Shown piece by piece: positions 1-6,659 of a stretch of 15,207 nucleotides of DNA. The position numbers were made by a program, and so were the translations under genes. Source of the stretch: M3007 sp039804245 (lineage in GTDB: Bacteria; Bacteroidota; Bacteroidia; Chitinophagales; Saprospiraceae); contig JBDLWO010000060.1 in assembly GCA_039804245.1 (NCBI GenBank), forward strand, positions 1 to 15,207. Direction: 5' to 3'. Position 1 is the first letter of the stretch, and every line of letters starts with the position of its first letter. The notes under the pieces are model-generated. The model was given only the letters and a program-made list of their open reading frames with translations, had not been told where the DNA came from and made no database searches.

Positions 1-1073
1 GTTAAAAACGGATAATCAATATAACCCTGATCTTTTCCGCCATACATGGTAGCCCTGTCAGCCTGGTTCAATTCTGCATTCAACTCAAATCGCCTCGGCA
101 AATCAGGATTCGCCAAAAACAGCGTGCCGTAGGAAATCATCCGGGCTATTCCTCTCTGAAGTTCTGCTTCTCCTGTTTCGCGATCATATCCGCAATTGGC
201 TATCACCGGATGTGCCGAAAGTTTTCCAGGTGACTCAATCACATCAGTCGGATATTGCGGAAACTGCTCTGCGGGGAAGGGCACCTTCATCAGATGAATG
301 TAAGACAAAGGCAGGCGATTCAGCTCTTCGATCAGCAAGGTGAACTGCCCGACTGGTTGCTGATGTATTATGTTGTTGTAAGTACTCGTCGGAGACAACC
401 GGACAGCTGCCTTGTTTTCTCCAATGGCACTAATTATCTCTTTCATCACCTCCAGAACAAAACGGTTGCGGTTTTCGTGACTTCCGCCGTATTCGTCTGT
501 TCGCAAGTTGGAACTCTCGGCCAAAAACTGATTGGGCAGATATCCGAAAGCCGCATGCAGCTCAACACCATCAAAACCGGCCTCCATAGCACGAATAGCG
601 GCCTGTCTGAAGTCAGATATGATCTGACGTATCCCTTCAATGGTCAATTCCCGGGGCGTCTCATAGTCCTTCATACCCTCCATGGTGAAGTGCTGTTGAC
701 CCTTGATGGATATGGCCGATGGCGCAACCGGTATTTCTCCATTCTTTACCAGTGAATGACCTACTCGCCCTGTATGCCAAAGCTGAGCATACATGACACC
801 TCCCTTCTCATGTACAGCACGGGTAATTTTTTTCCATGCATTGATTTGATCCTGTGTGTAAATTCCAGGTGTCAGAGGGCTGCCTGTAGCCTGTCTGCTG
901 ATATTGATTGCCTCGCTGATAATGAGTCCTGCACTTGCTCTTTGCGTATAATACAGTACTGTTGAATCTCCCGGCACTCCATCTATACCGGCACGGGAGC
1001 GTGTCATCGGGGCCATTGCCATGCTGTTTTTGAGCGCCATATTGCCCAGGTTTACCGGTTCCAATAATTTCAT
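1..1073 (-). CDS. Old yellow enzyme family NAD(P)H:flavin oxidoreductase (alkene reductase), 3' end cut by window edge
   Basis: FMN-dependent TIM-barrel reductase of the OYE/NemA family, expected to reduce activated C=C bonds (enones, quinones, nitro compounds) with NAD(P)H in the cytosol. The 357 visible codons begin MKLLEPVNLG and show MAPMTRSRA (19-28), AQLWHTGR (96-103), ELHAAFGYL (171-179), EYGGSHENR (194-202), VRLSP (224-228) and LANPDLP (320-326). They end in YIDYPFL, the usual C-terminal signature, so only a few residues are missing. Two textbook positions differ: the Asn/His three residues after the substrate-binding His173 is Phe176, and the phosphate-binding Arg of the usual GR motif is Thr317. 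Tyr178, the usual proton donor, is kept. These changes may be normal for a Bacteroidota subgroup; I cannot tell without an alignment. The ATG at 1071-1073 lies 26 bp downstream of a good -7 element. A degraded HxlR regulator lies divergently upstream. Confidence 0.95.
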   Translation of the reverse strand, partial: MKLLEPVNLGNMALKNSMAMAPMTRSRAGIDGVPGDSTVLYYTQRASAGLIISEAINISRQATGSPLTPGIYTQDQINAWKKITRAVHEKGGVMYAQLWHTGRVGHSLVKNGEIPVAPSAISIKGQQHFTMEGMKDYETPRELTIEGIRQIISDFRQAAIRAMEAGFDGVELHAAFGYLPNQFLAESSNLRTDEYGGSHENRNRFVLEVMKEIISAIGENKAAVRLSPTSTYNNIIHQQPVGQFTLLIEELNRLPLSYIHLMKVPFPAEQFPQYPTDVIESPGKLSAHPVIANCGYDRETGEAELQRGIARMISYGTLFLANPDLPRRFELNAELNQADRATMYGGKDQGYIDYPFL

Positions 1074-1099
1074 GTTTCTGTGTTTTATAATTTGAACCA

Positions 1100-1130
1100 C
1101 AAACGTAGTTCCAATACTTTACTTTTACAA
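1100..1130 (-). promoter_or_regulatory. Bacteroidota-type promoter of the ene-reductase gene
   Basis: On the minus strand TACGTTTG (1100-1107) matches the Bacteroidota -7 consensus TAnnTTTG exactly. A TTG at 1128-1130 lies 20 bp upstream in the -33 position. Transcription would start around 1094-1096 and leave a leader of about 20 nt before the ATG at 1073. This was recognised by consensus only. Confidence 0.7.
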
Positions 1131-1133
1131 GTA

Positions 1134-1157
1134 GTTACTATTATGTATAGTAGTAAC
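1134..1157. promoter_or_regulatory. Dyad operator between ene-reductase gene and HxlR remnant
   Basis: GTTACTA (1134-1140) and TAGTAAC (1151-1157) form a perfect 7-bp inverted repeat with a 10-bp spacer. The dyad sits directly upstream of the -33 element of the ene-reductase promoter, in the gap shared with the HxlR pseudogene. HxlR/MarR-type winged-helix dimers typically bind dyads of this size, and they often control a divergent oxidoreductase gene. The assignment to the HxlR remnant is inference from position and symmetry. Confidence 0.55.
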
Positions 1158-1170
1158 CTCCAGTACAGCA

Positions 1171-1414
1171 ATGCACAAAATCAGTCTGTTATGAAAAAAA
1201 TAATGCGGCCAGTGCTCAAAGAACTTGCAACCTGAAGGGGGTACCTGATTTCATTGGCGGGAAATGGGCCATACCAATCATGTACAACCCGTAAAAAGGC
1301 AAGATGCATTTCAGGGAAACTGAGCGAATAGTGGAGGGAATAAATACAAGGATGCCAGTCCGGGAGTTGAAATATCCGGAAATAAATTTCAATTCTGTTC
1401 TGTGTATTTCCTGA
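1171..1414 (+). pseudogene. Degraded HxlR-family transcriptional regulator
   Basis: Read from 1181 in one frame, the translation contains TCNLKGVPDFIGGKWAIPIM and, further on, FRETERIVEGINTRMPVREL. This matches the winged-helix core of HxlR regulators (a Cys near the N-terminus, then D-IGGKW, then RF-EL-----GI--RML---L). Several lesions are visible. The likely start ATG (1191) is out of frame with this core because the A run at 1194-1200 appears one base short. A TAA interrupts the core at 1292-1294. The family's C-terminal wing and last helix are missing: the frame runs on into sequence antisense to the neighbouring SRPBCC gene and stops at 1412-1414. Family members are about 110-130 residues. 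The remnant is divergent from the ene-reductase gene, a common arrangement for redox- or electrophile-sensing HxlR proteins. The stop and the frameshift are read directly; ancestral function is inferred. Confidence 0.75.
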
Positions 1415-1805
1415 AGTTGTCGAGTATTGACTGCCACCCGCTGCGCTGCAGATCCACCGGGTTTTCGTTTTCAGGATCAAAGATCAGGGTTACCAGGGTT
1501 TTGTCATCTGTTTGTTCAAAAGATACCTGAACCACTCTGTTATCCGGCATTGTATAGGTGAATTTTTCACCGTCAACGATTTCATTGTAAACAGCCTCGA
1601 AGTCAAACGCAAAACTGCCGTCTTTCGCCTCCATTCTCGCCAGATACTTTCCGCCAACCCGCATGTCGTTTGACGCTGCGGGACAATGCCATGTGTCTGT
1701 TGCAAAATTCCACTTCGTAATATGTTCAGGTTGCGTGTAACAGGCCCAGACTTTCTGTCTGTCGGCAGCAACAACCGCCTGAATAGTGATTTTGGTCGTG
1801 TTCAT
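1389..1805 (-). CDS. SRPBCC / AHSA1-like (START-fold) domain protein
   Basis: A 138-residue protein starting MNTTKITIQAVVAADRQKVW. It has the typical SRPBCC (Bet v 1/START, AHSA1-like, YndB-type) layout: an opening strand with V-A----VW (residues 11-20), T-PEHI-KW (24-32), a central GG-Y (51-54), the -FEAVY-EI strand (68-76), a strand FTYTM (82-86), and a C-terminal helix with GW--IL-N--KY (124-134). The fold forms a hydrophobic cavity for a small ligand. The substrate is unknown and no catalytic activity can be inferred. It lies 59 bp after the helicase stop on the same strand, so read-through from that operon is possible; no good promoter was found in the gap. Its 3' end overlaps the terminal part of the HxlR remnant on the other strand. 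Confidence 0.85.
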   Translation of the reverse strand: MNTTKITIQAVVAADRQKVWACYTQPEHITKWNFATDTWHCPAASNDMRVGGKYLARMEAKDGSFAFDFEAVYNEIVDGEKFTYTMPDNRVVQVSFEQTDDKTLVTLIFDPENENPVDLQRSGWQSILDNFRKYTEQN

Positions 1806-1864
1806 TGTTGAGAAATTTTATTTTGTGTTCAGTGTGTGTGTCATGTGTCCACAGAGTTCCGGGA

Positions 1865-4800
1865 TCAGATCTCGTCGGGTCCGTATAAATCCATAAATGC
1901 CCTGTACCGTTCATCTTTACTCAAAACATCCGGATTGCCGAGCATGATCAGGTGTTCGCGTGCCCGCGTGAGCGCGACGTTCAGTTTTCGGTCAACGCCC
2001 TCTGTACTCAGGCTGACCAACGAGGCAAGCTGCCATTCGCTGTTTGCACAGGTGGAAACAATAATTACATCGCGCGCGCCACCCTGATAGCGCTCCACGG
2101 TATCAATAGTCACTTCGCCGGGTTTGATGCCAGCCTCTGCAAGTGCCGACTGTATCTGTGCAATCTGTGCTCTCCAGGGGGTTATGATGCCGAGTGTTTT
2201 ATCAGGATACCAGGTCCGCTTTTCCTGTTTCCACCAGTCTTTGAAAAACACCGTGATGCGCGCGCATAAAAGCGCTTCCTCCCTGCTGGTTTTTTGCACA
2301 ACGGTTGTTCTGCCATCGGGTTTTACCGGCAAAAAAACCACCCTGCGTGTGCTCAGCAAGTCGCCCAGCTTGTTTTCTGATACCGCGTGCTTTGGTACAG
2401 GGAGTGTAATCTGCTGTTTCTGTGGATCAAATACCCGGAGGGTTCCGTTGTAAAACCATTTCCCGGGAAACTGCATGATCTCGTCGTGCATTCGCCCCTG
2501 TTTATCCAGCTGATCGTACGCCCAGTACCAGTTGTTTCGCAAACAGAGCCTGTACAGCCGCTCAAAATAGGAGTCGCGCAGATCGGTGAGTCCCATTTCG
2601 TTCAGATCGGTATCGTTTACAATTGTATTTTCCGGGCGCTGTGCCGTTACGGCGGGCAACTGCCGGTGGTCGCCGATCAGTGTGAAGTGCTCAAAATGGG
2701 TGAGCAGACCCGTCAGCTGTGGTTCCAGTATCTGGGAAGCCTCATCAATCACTAATCGGTGAAATTTTTTAAGTTTCAGTAGTGCCTCCTGCTGGCCAAA
2801 GGAGGCAACCGTACTCACAAATATCCGGTGGCTTTCCAGTACCTTCAGCAATTCTGCCCGACTCTTGCTGTCCGCTGTCCTCGACGTCAGCAATTGGTCC
2901 CTGAAACGGGCAGCGGTGGCATGGCGGCTTCCTATTCGCAGATAATGACTGCGCACTTCAGGGCCAATGCTCTCCAGGGCCTCACAGATTTCATCTACCG
3001 CCCTGTTGGTATAAGCAAGCAACAACAGATTTTCATCCGTTTGATTCAATATCCAGGCTGAGAGGTCGCGCAGTACCACGCTGGTTTTTCCGGTACCCGG
3101 TGGGCCCCACAGGAGGAAGAAGCCCGGCGCCTCCATTATTTTCTGTACTATGCCATCGGGTGCTTCACGACTATCCGGGGGCGTTTTTACAGCAACGCCC
3201 ATCACACGCGATCTGACCTGAGGGGGCGCTTCGGCCCATTCCATCAGATTTCTGTACATCGCCACGAATCCGGAATCCATCATATCCGGCTCCAGACACC
3301 AGAAACCCCGGGTCTCAAATGTCTTCAGATTTTTCTGCCGGTAACGCAATTGTACTTCTATCTGATCTTTTTCAATTCTGACAATAGTACAGCGGACCAC
3401 CTGATGCTGCAAGACCGTGTCCTTTTCGCTGACAGCCGGGTACAAAACCGCAATATCACCCGTTCTGAAGTTGGATAAATCATTGGTGCGGGGTGTTTTT
3501 TTGAAAATAATTGAAGGCTCTTCCTGATCTGCACGGTTTTCCAGTATCTCCAGATGACTTAACATGCTGAACTGCTGCATTTTTTCATCCATGGAGTTTC
3601 TCCACAAACTGGCATTTCCGTTCAATGTATCGCTGCTCTCCTCACCCACGCGCGCGAGCCACTGCTCCCGCGCAATGAAACCGCAGAATGCGTTGAAGTA
3701 CTTCTTTTCGGTAGTGTTTAACTGACTGTACGCCCGTTCAAAACGGCCGTAGTCGCGATCCGTAAATCCTGCCTTGCCCGTACTCTTCAGCTTTCCAAAC
3801 ACCGGGACAGACATATCTCCGGGCATAACCTTTGTCAGCATCCGCTCTATCGCTACCAGCTGATTGCGCACTTGTATGGCTTCCATCTGCTCGGGCCCTA
3901 TGGTCGGTGCGAAGCGAAGCTGATTGATATCCTCCCCCGAATAAAGAATATATTTTACCGGATCAATTCTCTTTCCGAATACGGATCGCACCAGAAGATC
4001 GTAGAGCAGCGTTTGGGTGAAGTGGCTCCGCGCGATACCGTAACTGTTAGGTTTGAATGGCTTGCCGCTTTTCAGTTCGACAATGGCCGACTGATTTCCA
4101 CTCCGGTAAAAAAGATCAAGACGCCCCTGAATACCGTACAGACTGCTGAAAAACGAGGGCTCCAGGAAACTGGCCGCGGGGTCAATATCCTGTCGTGCAA
4201 AACCATCTGTTGCCATGGCCCTGAGATTCACGAAATGTTTTTGCGACTTGTCTGCAATTTCTTTTACCTGCGAATCAGGCATCGGGGCATACACAAAAGG
4301 GTACTGCCTGAACGACTCTGTGAACAGCTTTTGCCACTCGGAATCCGGTTCATTCAGCAGGCGGTCGAGGAAGAGATTGGCAATATTTCCAAGCAGAATG
4401 GCATCCGTGGTCTCGCGCGGCATGAATTTTTTTACCAGGAACGCATAAGGATCGGGGCCATGTTCTCCGAAACATTCGGAAATGGCCGACACATCCATCA
4501 GGTAATCGGGCTCTGCCACAATCCCCGCCGGCACCAGCGCCCCGGATTCGTCTTCTTCCACATCGAGCAGTTGAAGCGTGACAGGGAACCCGAATACCTG
4601 GCGAATGATGCGTATGGTAGGCATGAAATTCTCGTTCCGGGAGGGTACATTGTAACGAAGCATCATTTCCCGTCCGGGATGCTCCTCCTCAGCCACCACC
4701 ATCATGTTCTGTTCTGGAATATCTCTGAGGGCCAGCACCCGGAGATTGAAACCCGGCTCGTATCGCAATACATGGCCAGTGGGTGGCAACGGCTCCGACA

Positions 4801-5143
4801 CCTGGGTGGTTTCCTCCACCGACGAAAGAGCGTCCAGCGCCAGAGAGATGGCCTCTCTGCCCAGCAGTACCGTTTCTCCGGATACAAACCCGCCACTCCG
4901 GGCTTTCCGGGCGGCCAGCCTGAACTGATGCACCTTTTCAATAGTGTGCCCGGGAAATCCGAATCGCTGCCCGACGTAGGAAATCCGCGCGAAGAGCGTA
5001 CTGAAGGCAATCTGCTCCTGTCGGGTAGCTTCAATAAAAGCGCGCTCCATGAGTACTGCCAGCGACAGCACCTGTTCGCGGGCAGAACCACCGGTGTTTT
5101 CAATTTCCCGTCTTATGAGGTCAACAAGGGCTGGCTGCAGCAT
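1865..5143 (-). CDS. Dna2-like fusion of PD-(D/E)XK nuclease and superfamily 1 helicase
   Basis: A 1092-residue protein. The N-terminal third has no motif I recognise. Residues about 338-390 carry a RecB/Cas4-type nuclease core: GRLD (340-343), then E356-L-K358, and about 24 residues later QTLLYDLL, the usual Q---Y motif. The C-terminal half is an SF1B (Upf1/Dna2-like) helicase: Walker A GPPGTGKT with K686, DEAS at 800-803, GDHRQLP (motif III), VERYQG (motif V), and NVALTRAREH from N1055 (motif VI). By analogy with Dna2 it should translocate on single-stranded DNA and cut flaps or ends during repair or replication. Unlike Dna2 and Cas4, I see no Cys cluster flanking the nuclease core, so an iron-sulphur cluster is unlikely. 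The ATG overlaps the stop of the upstream glycosyltransferase gene by one base (TAATG), suggesting translational coupling. A role in an immune system is possible but nothing nearby supports it. Confidence 0.9.
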   Translation of the reverse strand: MLQPALVDLIRREIENTGGSAREQVLSLAVLMERAFIEATRQEQIAFSTLFARISYVGQRFGFPGHTIEKVHQFRLAARKARSGGFVSGETVLLGREAISLALDALSSVEETTQVSEPLPPTGHVLRYEPGFNLRVLALRDIPEQNMMVVAEEEHPGREMMLRYNVPSRNENFMPTIRIIRQVFGFPVTLQLLDVEEDESGALVPAGIVAEPDYLMDVSAISECFGEHGPDPYAFLVKKFMPRETTDAILLGNIANLFLDRLLNEPDSEWQKLFTESFRQYPFVYAPMPDSQVKEIADKSQKHFVNLRAMATDGFARQDIDPAASFLEPSFFSSLYGIQGRLDLFYRSGNQSAIVELKSGKPFKPNSYGIARSHFTQTLLYDLLVRSVFGKRIDPVKYILYSGEDINQLRFAPTIGPEQMEAIQVRNQLVAIERMLTKVMPGDMSVPVFGKLKSTGKAGFTDRDYGRFERAYSQLNTTEKKYFNAFCGFIAREQWLARVGEESSDTLNGNASLWRNSMDEKMQQFSMLSHLEILENRADQEEPSIIFKKTPRTNDLSNFRTGDIAVLYPAVSEKDTVLQHQVVRCTIVRIEKDQIEVQLRYRQKNLKTFETRGFWCLEPDMMDSGFVAMYRNLMEWAEAPPQVRSRVMGVAVKTPPDSREAPDGIVQKIMEAPGFFLLWGPPGTGKTSVVLRDLSAWILNQTDENLLLLAYTNRAVDEICEALESIGPEVRSHYLRIGSRHATAARFRDQLLTSRTADSKSRAELLKVLESHRIFVSTVASFGQQEALLKLKKFHRLVIDEASQILEPQLTGLLTHFEHFTLIGDHRQLPAVTAQRPENTIVNDTDLNEMGLTDLRDSYFERLYRLCLRNNWYWAYDQLDKQGRMHDEIMQFPGKWFYNGTLRVFDPQKQQITLPVPKHAVSENKLGDLLSTRRVVFLPVKPDGRTTVVQKTSREEALLCARITVFFKDWWKQEKRTWYPDKTLGIITPWRAQIAQIQSALAEAGIKPGEVTIDTVERYQGGARDVIIVSTCANSEWQLASLVSLSTEGVDRKLNVALTRAREHLIMLGNPDVLSKDERYRAFMDLYGPDEI

Positions 5144-5862
5144 TAACGGGCCCAGATATTGTATTTCAGAATGCAGTAAATCGCCCTGAAGGCATCCTTC
5201 ATTCCAATCTTCTTGCCCTCCGCATACGTGCGGCCATAATACGAGATACCCACTTCATAAATGCGCACGTTGGGAATGCGACTGATCCTGGCGGTAACCT
5301 CCGGCTCGAAGCCAAACCGTTTCTCCTGTAGTGTCAGCGATTTGAGCATGTCGGAGCGGAACATCTTGTAGCACGTTTCCATGTCTGTCAGATTCAGGTT
5401 GGTGAACATGTTGGACACGAAAGTGAGCATCTTGTTGCCGATACTGTGCCAGAAGAACAGGATACGGTGCGGTTTGCCACCCATAAAACGGGAGCCAAAC
5501 ACCACATCGGCATAGCCATCCAGAATGGGCTTGATAAGGATGTTGTATTCAGCAGGATCGTACTCCAGATCTGCATCCTGAATGACTGTATATTTACCGG
5601 AAGCATGTTTGATTCCTGTATGAAGAGCCGCGCCCTTCCCCTGATTTACCTCATGCTTCAGATAGCGGATATTAAGTGCGGGATTGGCCTCCATATAACG
5701 CCGGATAGCTCCCTCCGTATCATCTTTGGAACAATCATTCGTAATAATGAGTTCCTTCTGAAGGCCGCCAATCAACTCCACCTGCTTCACTTTGTCGAGT
5801 ATAAGGTGAATAGTGCGCTCCTCATTATAGGCCGGAATAACAATGGAAAGTGTTTCGCTCAT
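5143..5862 (-). CDS. Family 2 glycosyltransferase, DPM1-like
   Basis: A 239-residue soluble GT-A glycosyltransferase. It has the nucleotide-sugar binding opening LSIVIPAYNEE (5-15), a D-S-DDT turn (NDCSKDDT, 42-49), NQGKGAAL (73-80), the metal-binding DXD in QDADLEYDP (95-103), and FGSRFMGG (122-129), all typical of dolichyl- or polyprenyl-phosphate mannosyl/glucosyltransferases. There is no C-terminal membrane segment, unlike ArnC or GtrB relatives. It probably moves a sugar from a nucleotide donor to a lipid phosphate at the inner face of the membrane; donor and acceptor cannot be read from sequence. I start it at the ATG at 5860-5862, because the longer frame begins at a TTG (5917-5919) inside the -7 promoter element. 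It is the first gene of a probable operon with the nuclease-helicase. Confidence 0.9.
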   Translation of the reverse strand: MSETLSIVIPAYNEERTIHLILDKVKQVELIGGLQKELIITNDCSKDDTEGAIRRYMEANPALNIRYLKHEVNQGKGAALHTGIKHASGKYTVIQDADLEYDPAEYNILIKPILDGYADVVFGSRFMGGKPHRILFFWHSIGNKMLTFVSNMFTNLNLTDMETCYKMFRSDMLKSLTLQEKRFGFEPEVTARISRIPNVRIYEVGISYYGRTYAEGKKIGMKDAFRAIYCILKYNIWAR

Positions 5863-5916
5863 GACGTTAACCGTTATCGGGGATTTTTGACAATTACTCT
5901 TTGATGCTGGCGGGCG

Positions 5917-5945
5917 CAAAGGTAGTGCTTATCCCGCCTTTTCAA
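5917..5945 (-). promoter_or_regulatory. Promoter of the glycosyltransferase-helicase operon
   Basis: On the minus strand TACCTTTG (5917-5924) is an exact TAnnTTTG -7 element, with TTG at 5943-5945, 18 bp upstream, as the -33 element. The predicted leader is about 50 nt. This element also argues against the longer TTG start of the glycosyltransferase frame. Confidence 0.75.
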
Positions 5946-6088
5946 AAATAATCCCTTTTTTCAACAATTTGACAAAGTTTAACCAAAACTGTATCAAATT
6001 GGCGAACTATTTGCTGTGTAACCCCGTTAAGTTATTTGTAATCAATCGCTTGACAAATATCCGGTTCACCTCATAAACTGTATTCGCC

Positions 6089-6313
6089 ATGACAATCCAT
6101 AGTTCAGACAAAAAGCGTCCTTTCTGGAGCAGGTCTCCCCGTATTTTGCTAAGTTATCTGCGTCGGAAGACTACCCGCCAGGCAAGAAAAATTATTCAGA
6201 TAGACGAGTGGAGCAACTGGCTCGGAGAAGAAATGCGCCCGTTCAACAGTCTAGGGCAACAAACAGGAAATTCCTCTGTGGAAATTCATGTACCTTCGCG
6301 CCTCGATTCCTGA
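6089..6313 (+). CDS. Possible small basic protein, unknown (74 codons)
   Basis: An ATG-initiated frame of 74 codons in an otherwise gene-free gap. The first half is very basic (KKRPFWSRSPR, then RRKTTRQARK) and is followed by DEWSNWLGEEM. No family is recognised. A TTGACA at 6050-6055 lies 18 bp upstream of TAAACT (6074-6079), but this is not the Bacteroidota consensus and there is no convincing ribosome binding site. The end of the frame overlaps the -7 element proposed for the DUF3467 gene. It could be a real small protein, a decayed gene, or chance. Region 5951-6088 holds nothing else I can name. Confidence 0.3.
   Translation: MTIHSSDKKRPFWSRSPRILLSYLRRKTTRQARKIIQIDEWSNWLGEEMRPFNSLGQQTGNSSVEIHVPSRLDS
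6291..6298 (+). promoter_or_regulatory. Probable -7 element of the DUF3467 gene
   Basis: TACCTTCG followed by CGCC differs by one base from the TAnnTTTG consensus and lies 40 bp before the ATG at 6339. No TTG is found at the -33 position. Instead a palindrome GGAAATTCC (6266-6274) is followed 14 bp later by a second copy of GGAAATTC (6280-6287), which may mark a regulator site over the -33 region. Confidence 0.45.
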
Positions 6314-6338
6314 TAATTGATAATAAATTTGAAATCCA

Positions 6339-6656
6339 ATGTCTGACGGAAAAAATCCCGGTCAACCGGCAATCAACATCGAAATTTCCGATGAAACAGC
6401 AGAAGGTATTTACTCCAATCTCGCTATCATCTCCCACTCCAATGCCGAATTTGTCATTGACTTCATTCGCATGATGCCCAATGTACCCAAGGCGAAGGTC
6501 AAATCGCGCATCGTTATCACGCCGGAACACGCCAAGCGACTGCTCGCAGCACTCCGTGAAAACGTTCAGAAGTACGAAATGCAGTTCGGCAAAATCAACG
6601 AGCCCGACCAGTCACTGCCCCCGATGAACTTCGGAACGCCTACTGCTCAGGCCTGA
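6339..6656 (+). CDS. DUF3467 family protein
   Basis: A 105-residue protein matching the DUF3467 family by its pattern: an N-terminal INIEISDETAEGIYSNLAII (13-32), then HSNAEFVIDF (33-42), a central MMPNVPKAKVKSRIVITPEH (45-64), and a helix AKRLLAALRENVQKYE. The family is small, cytosolic and of unknown biochemical role. It is widespread in Bacteroidota, where it is often found close to rpoC; no RNA polymerase gene is present here. It is probably a single-gene unit driven from the -7 element at 6291. Its stop is only 3 bp from the stop of the convergent efflux adaptor gene. Confidence 0.88.
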   Translation: MSDGKNPGQPAINIEISDETAEGIYSNLAIISHSNAEFVIDFIRMMPNVPKAKVKSRIVITPEHAKRLLAALRENVQKYEMQFGKINEPDQSLPPMNFGTPTAQA

Positions 6657-6659
6657 TCG

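Noticed and set aside
255..755. A 166-codon open frame on the plus strand near the left edge
   Set aside because: It is antisense to the clearly coding ene-reductase, with no motif of its own.
1181..1480. A 99-codon minus-strand frame across the HxlR remnant
   Set aside because: It is the reverse complement of the pseudogene and of the end of the SRPBCC gene; it has no motif, and the plus-strand HxlR reading explains the sequence.
3872..5146. A 424-codon open frame on the plus strand
   Set aside because: It is antisense to the nuclease-helicase, whose motifs are certain; the translation shows no family motif and no promoter precedes it.
5863..5919. A 19-codon N-terminal extension of the glycosyltransferase
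   Set aside because: It would start at a TTG within the -7 promoter element TACCTTTG and adds residues with no family match; the ATG at 5862 opens directly on the conserved GT-A strand.
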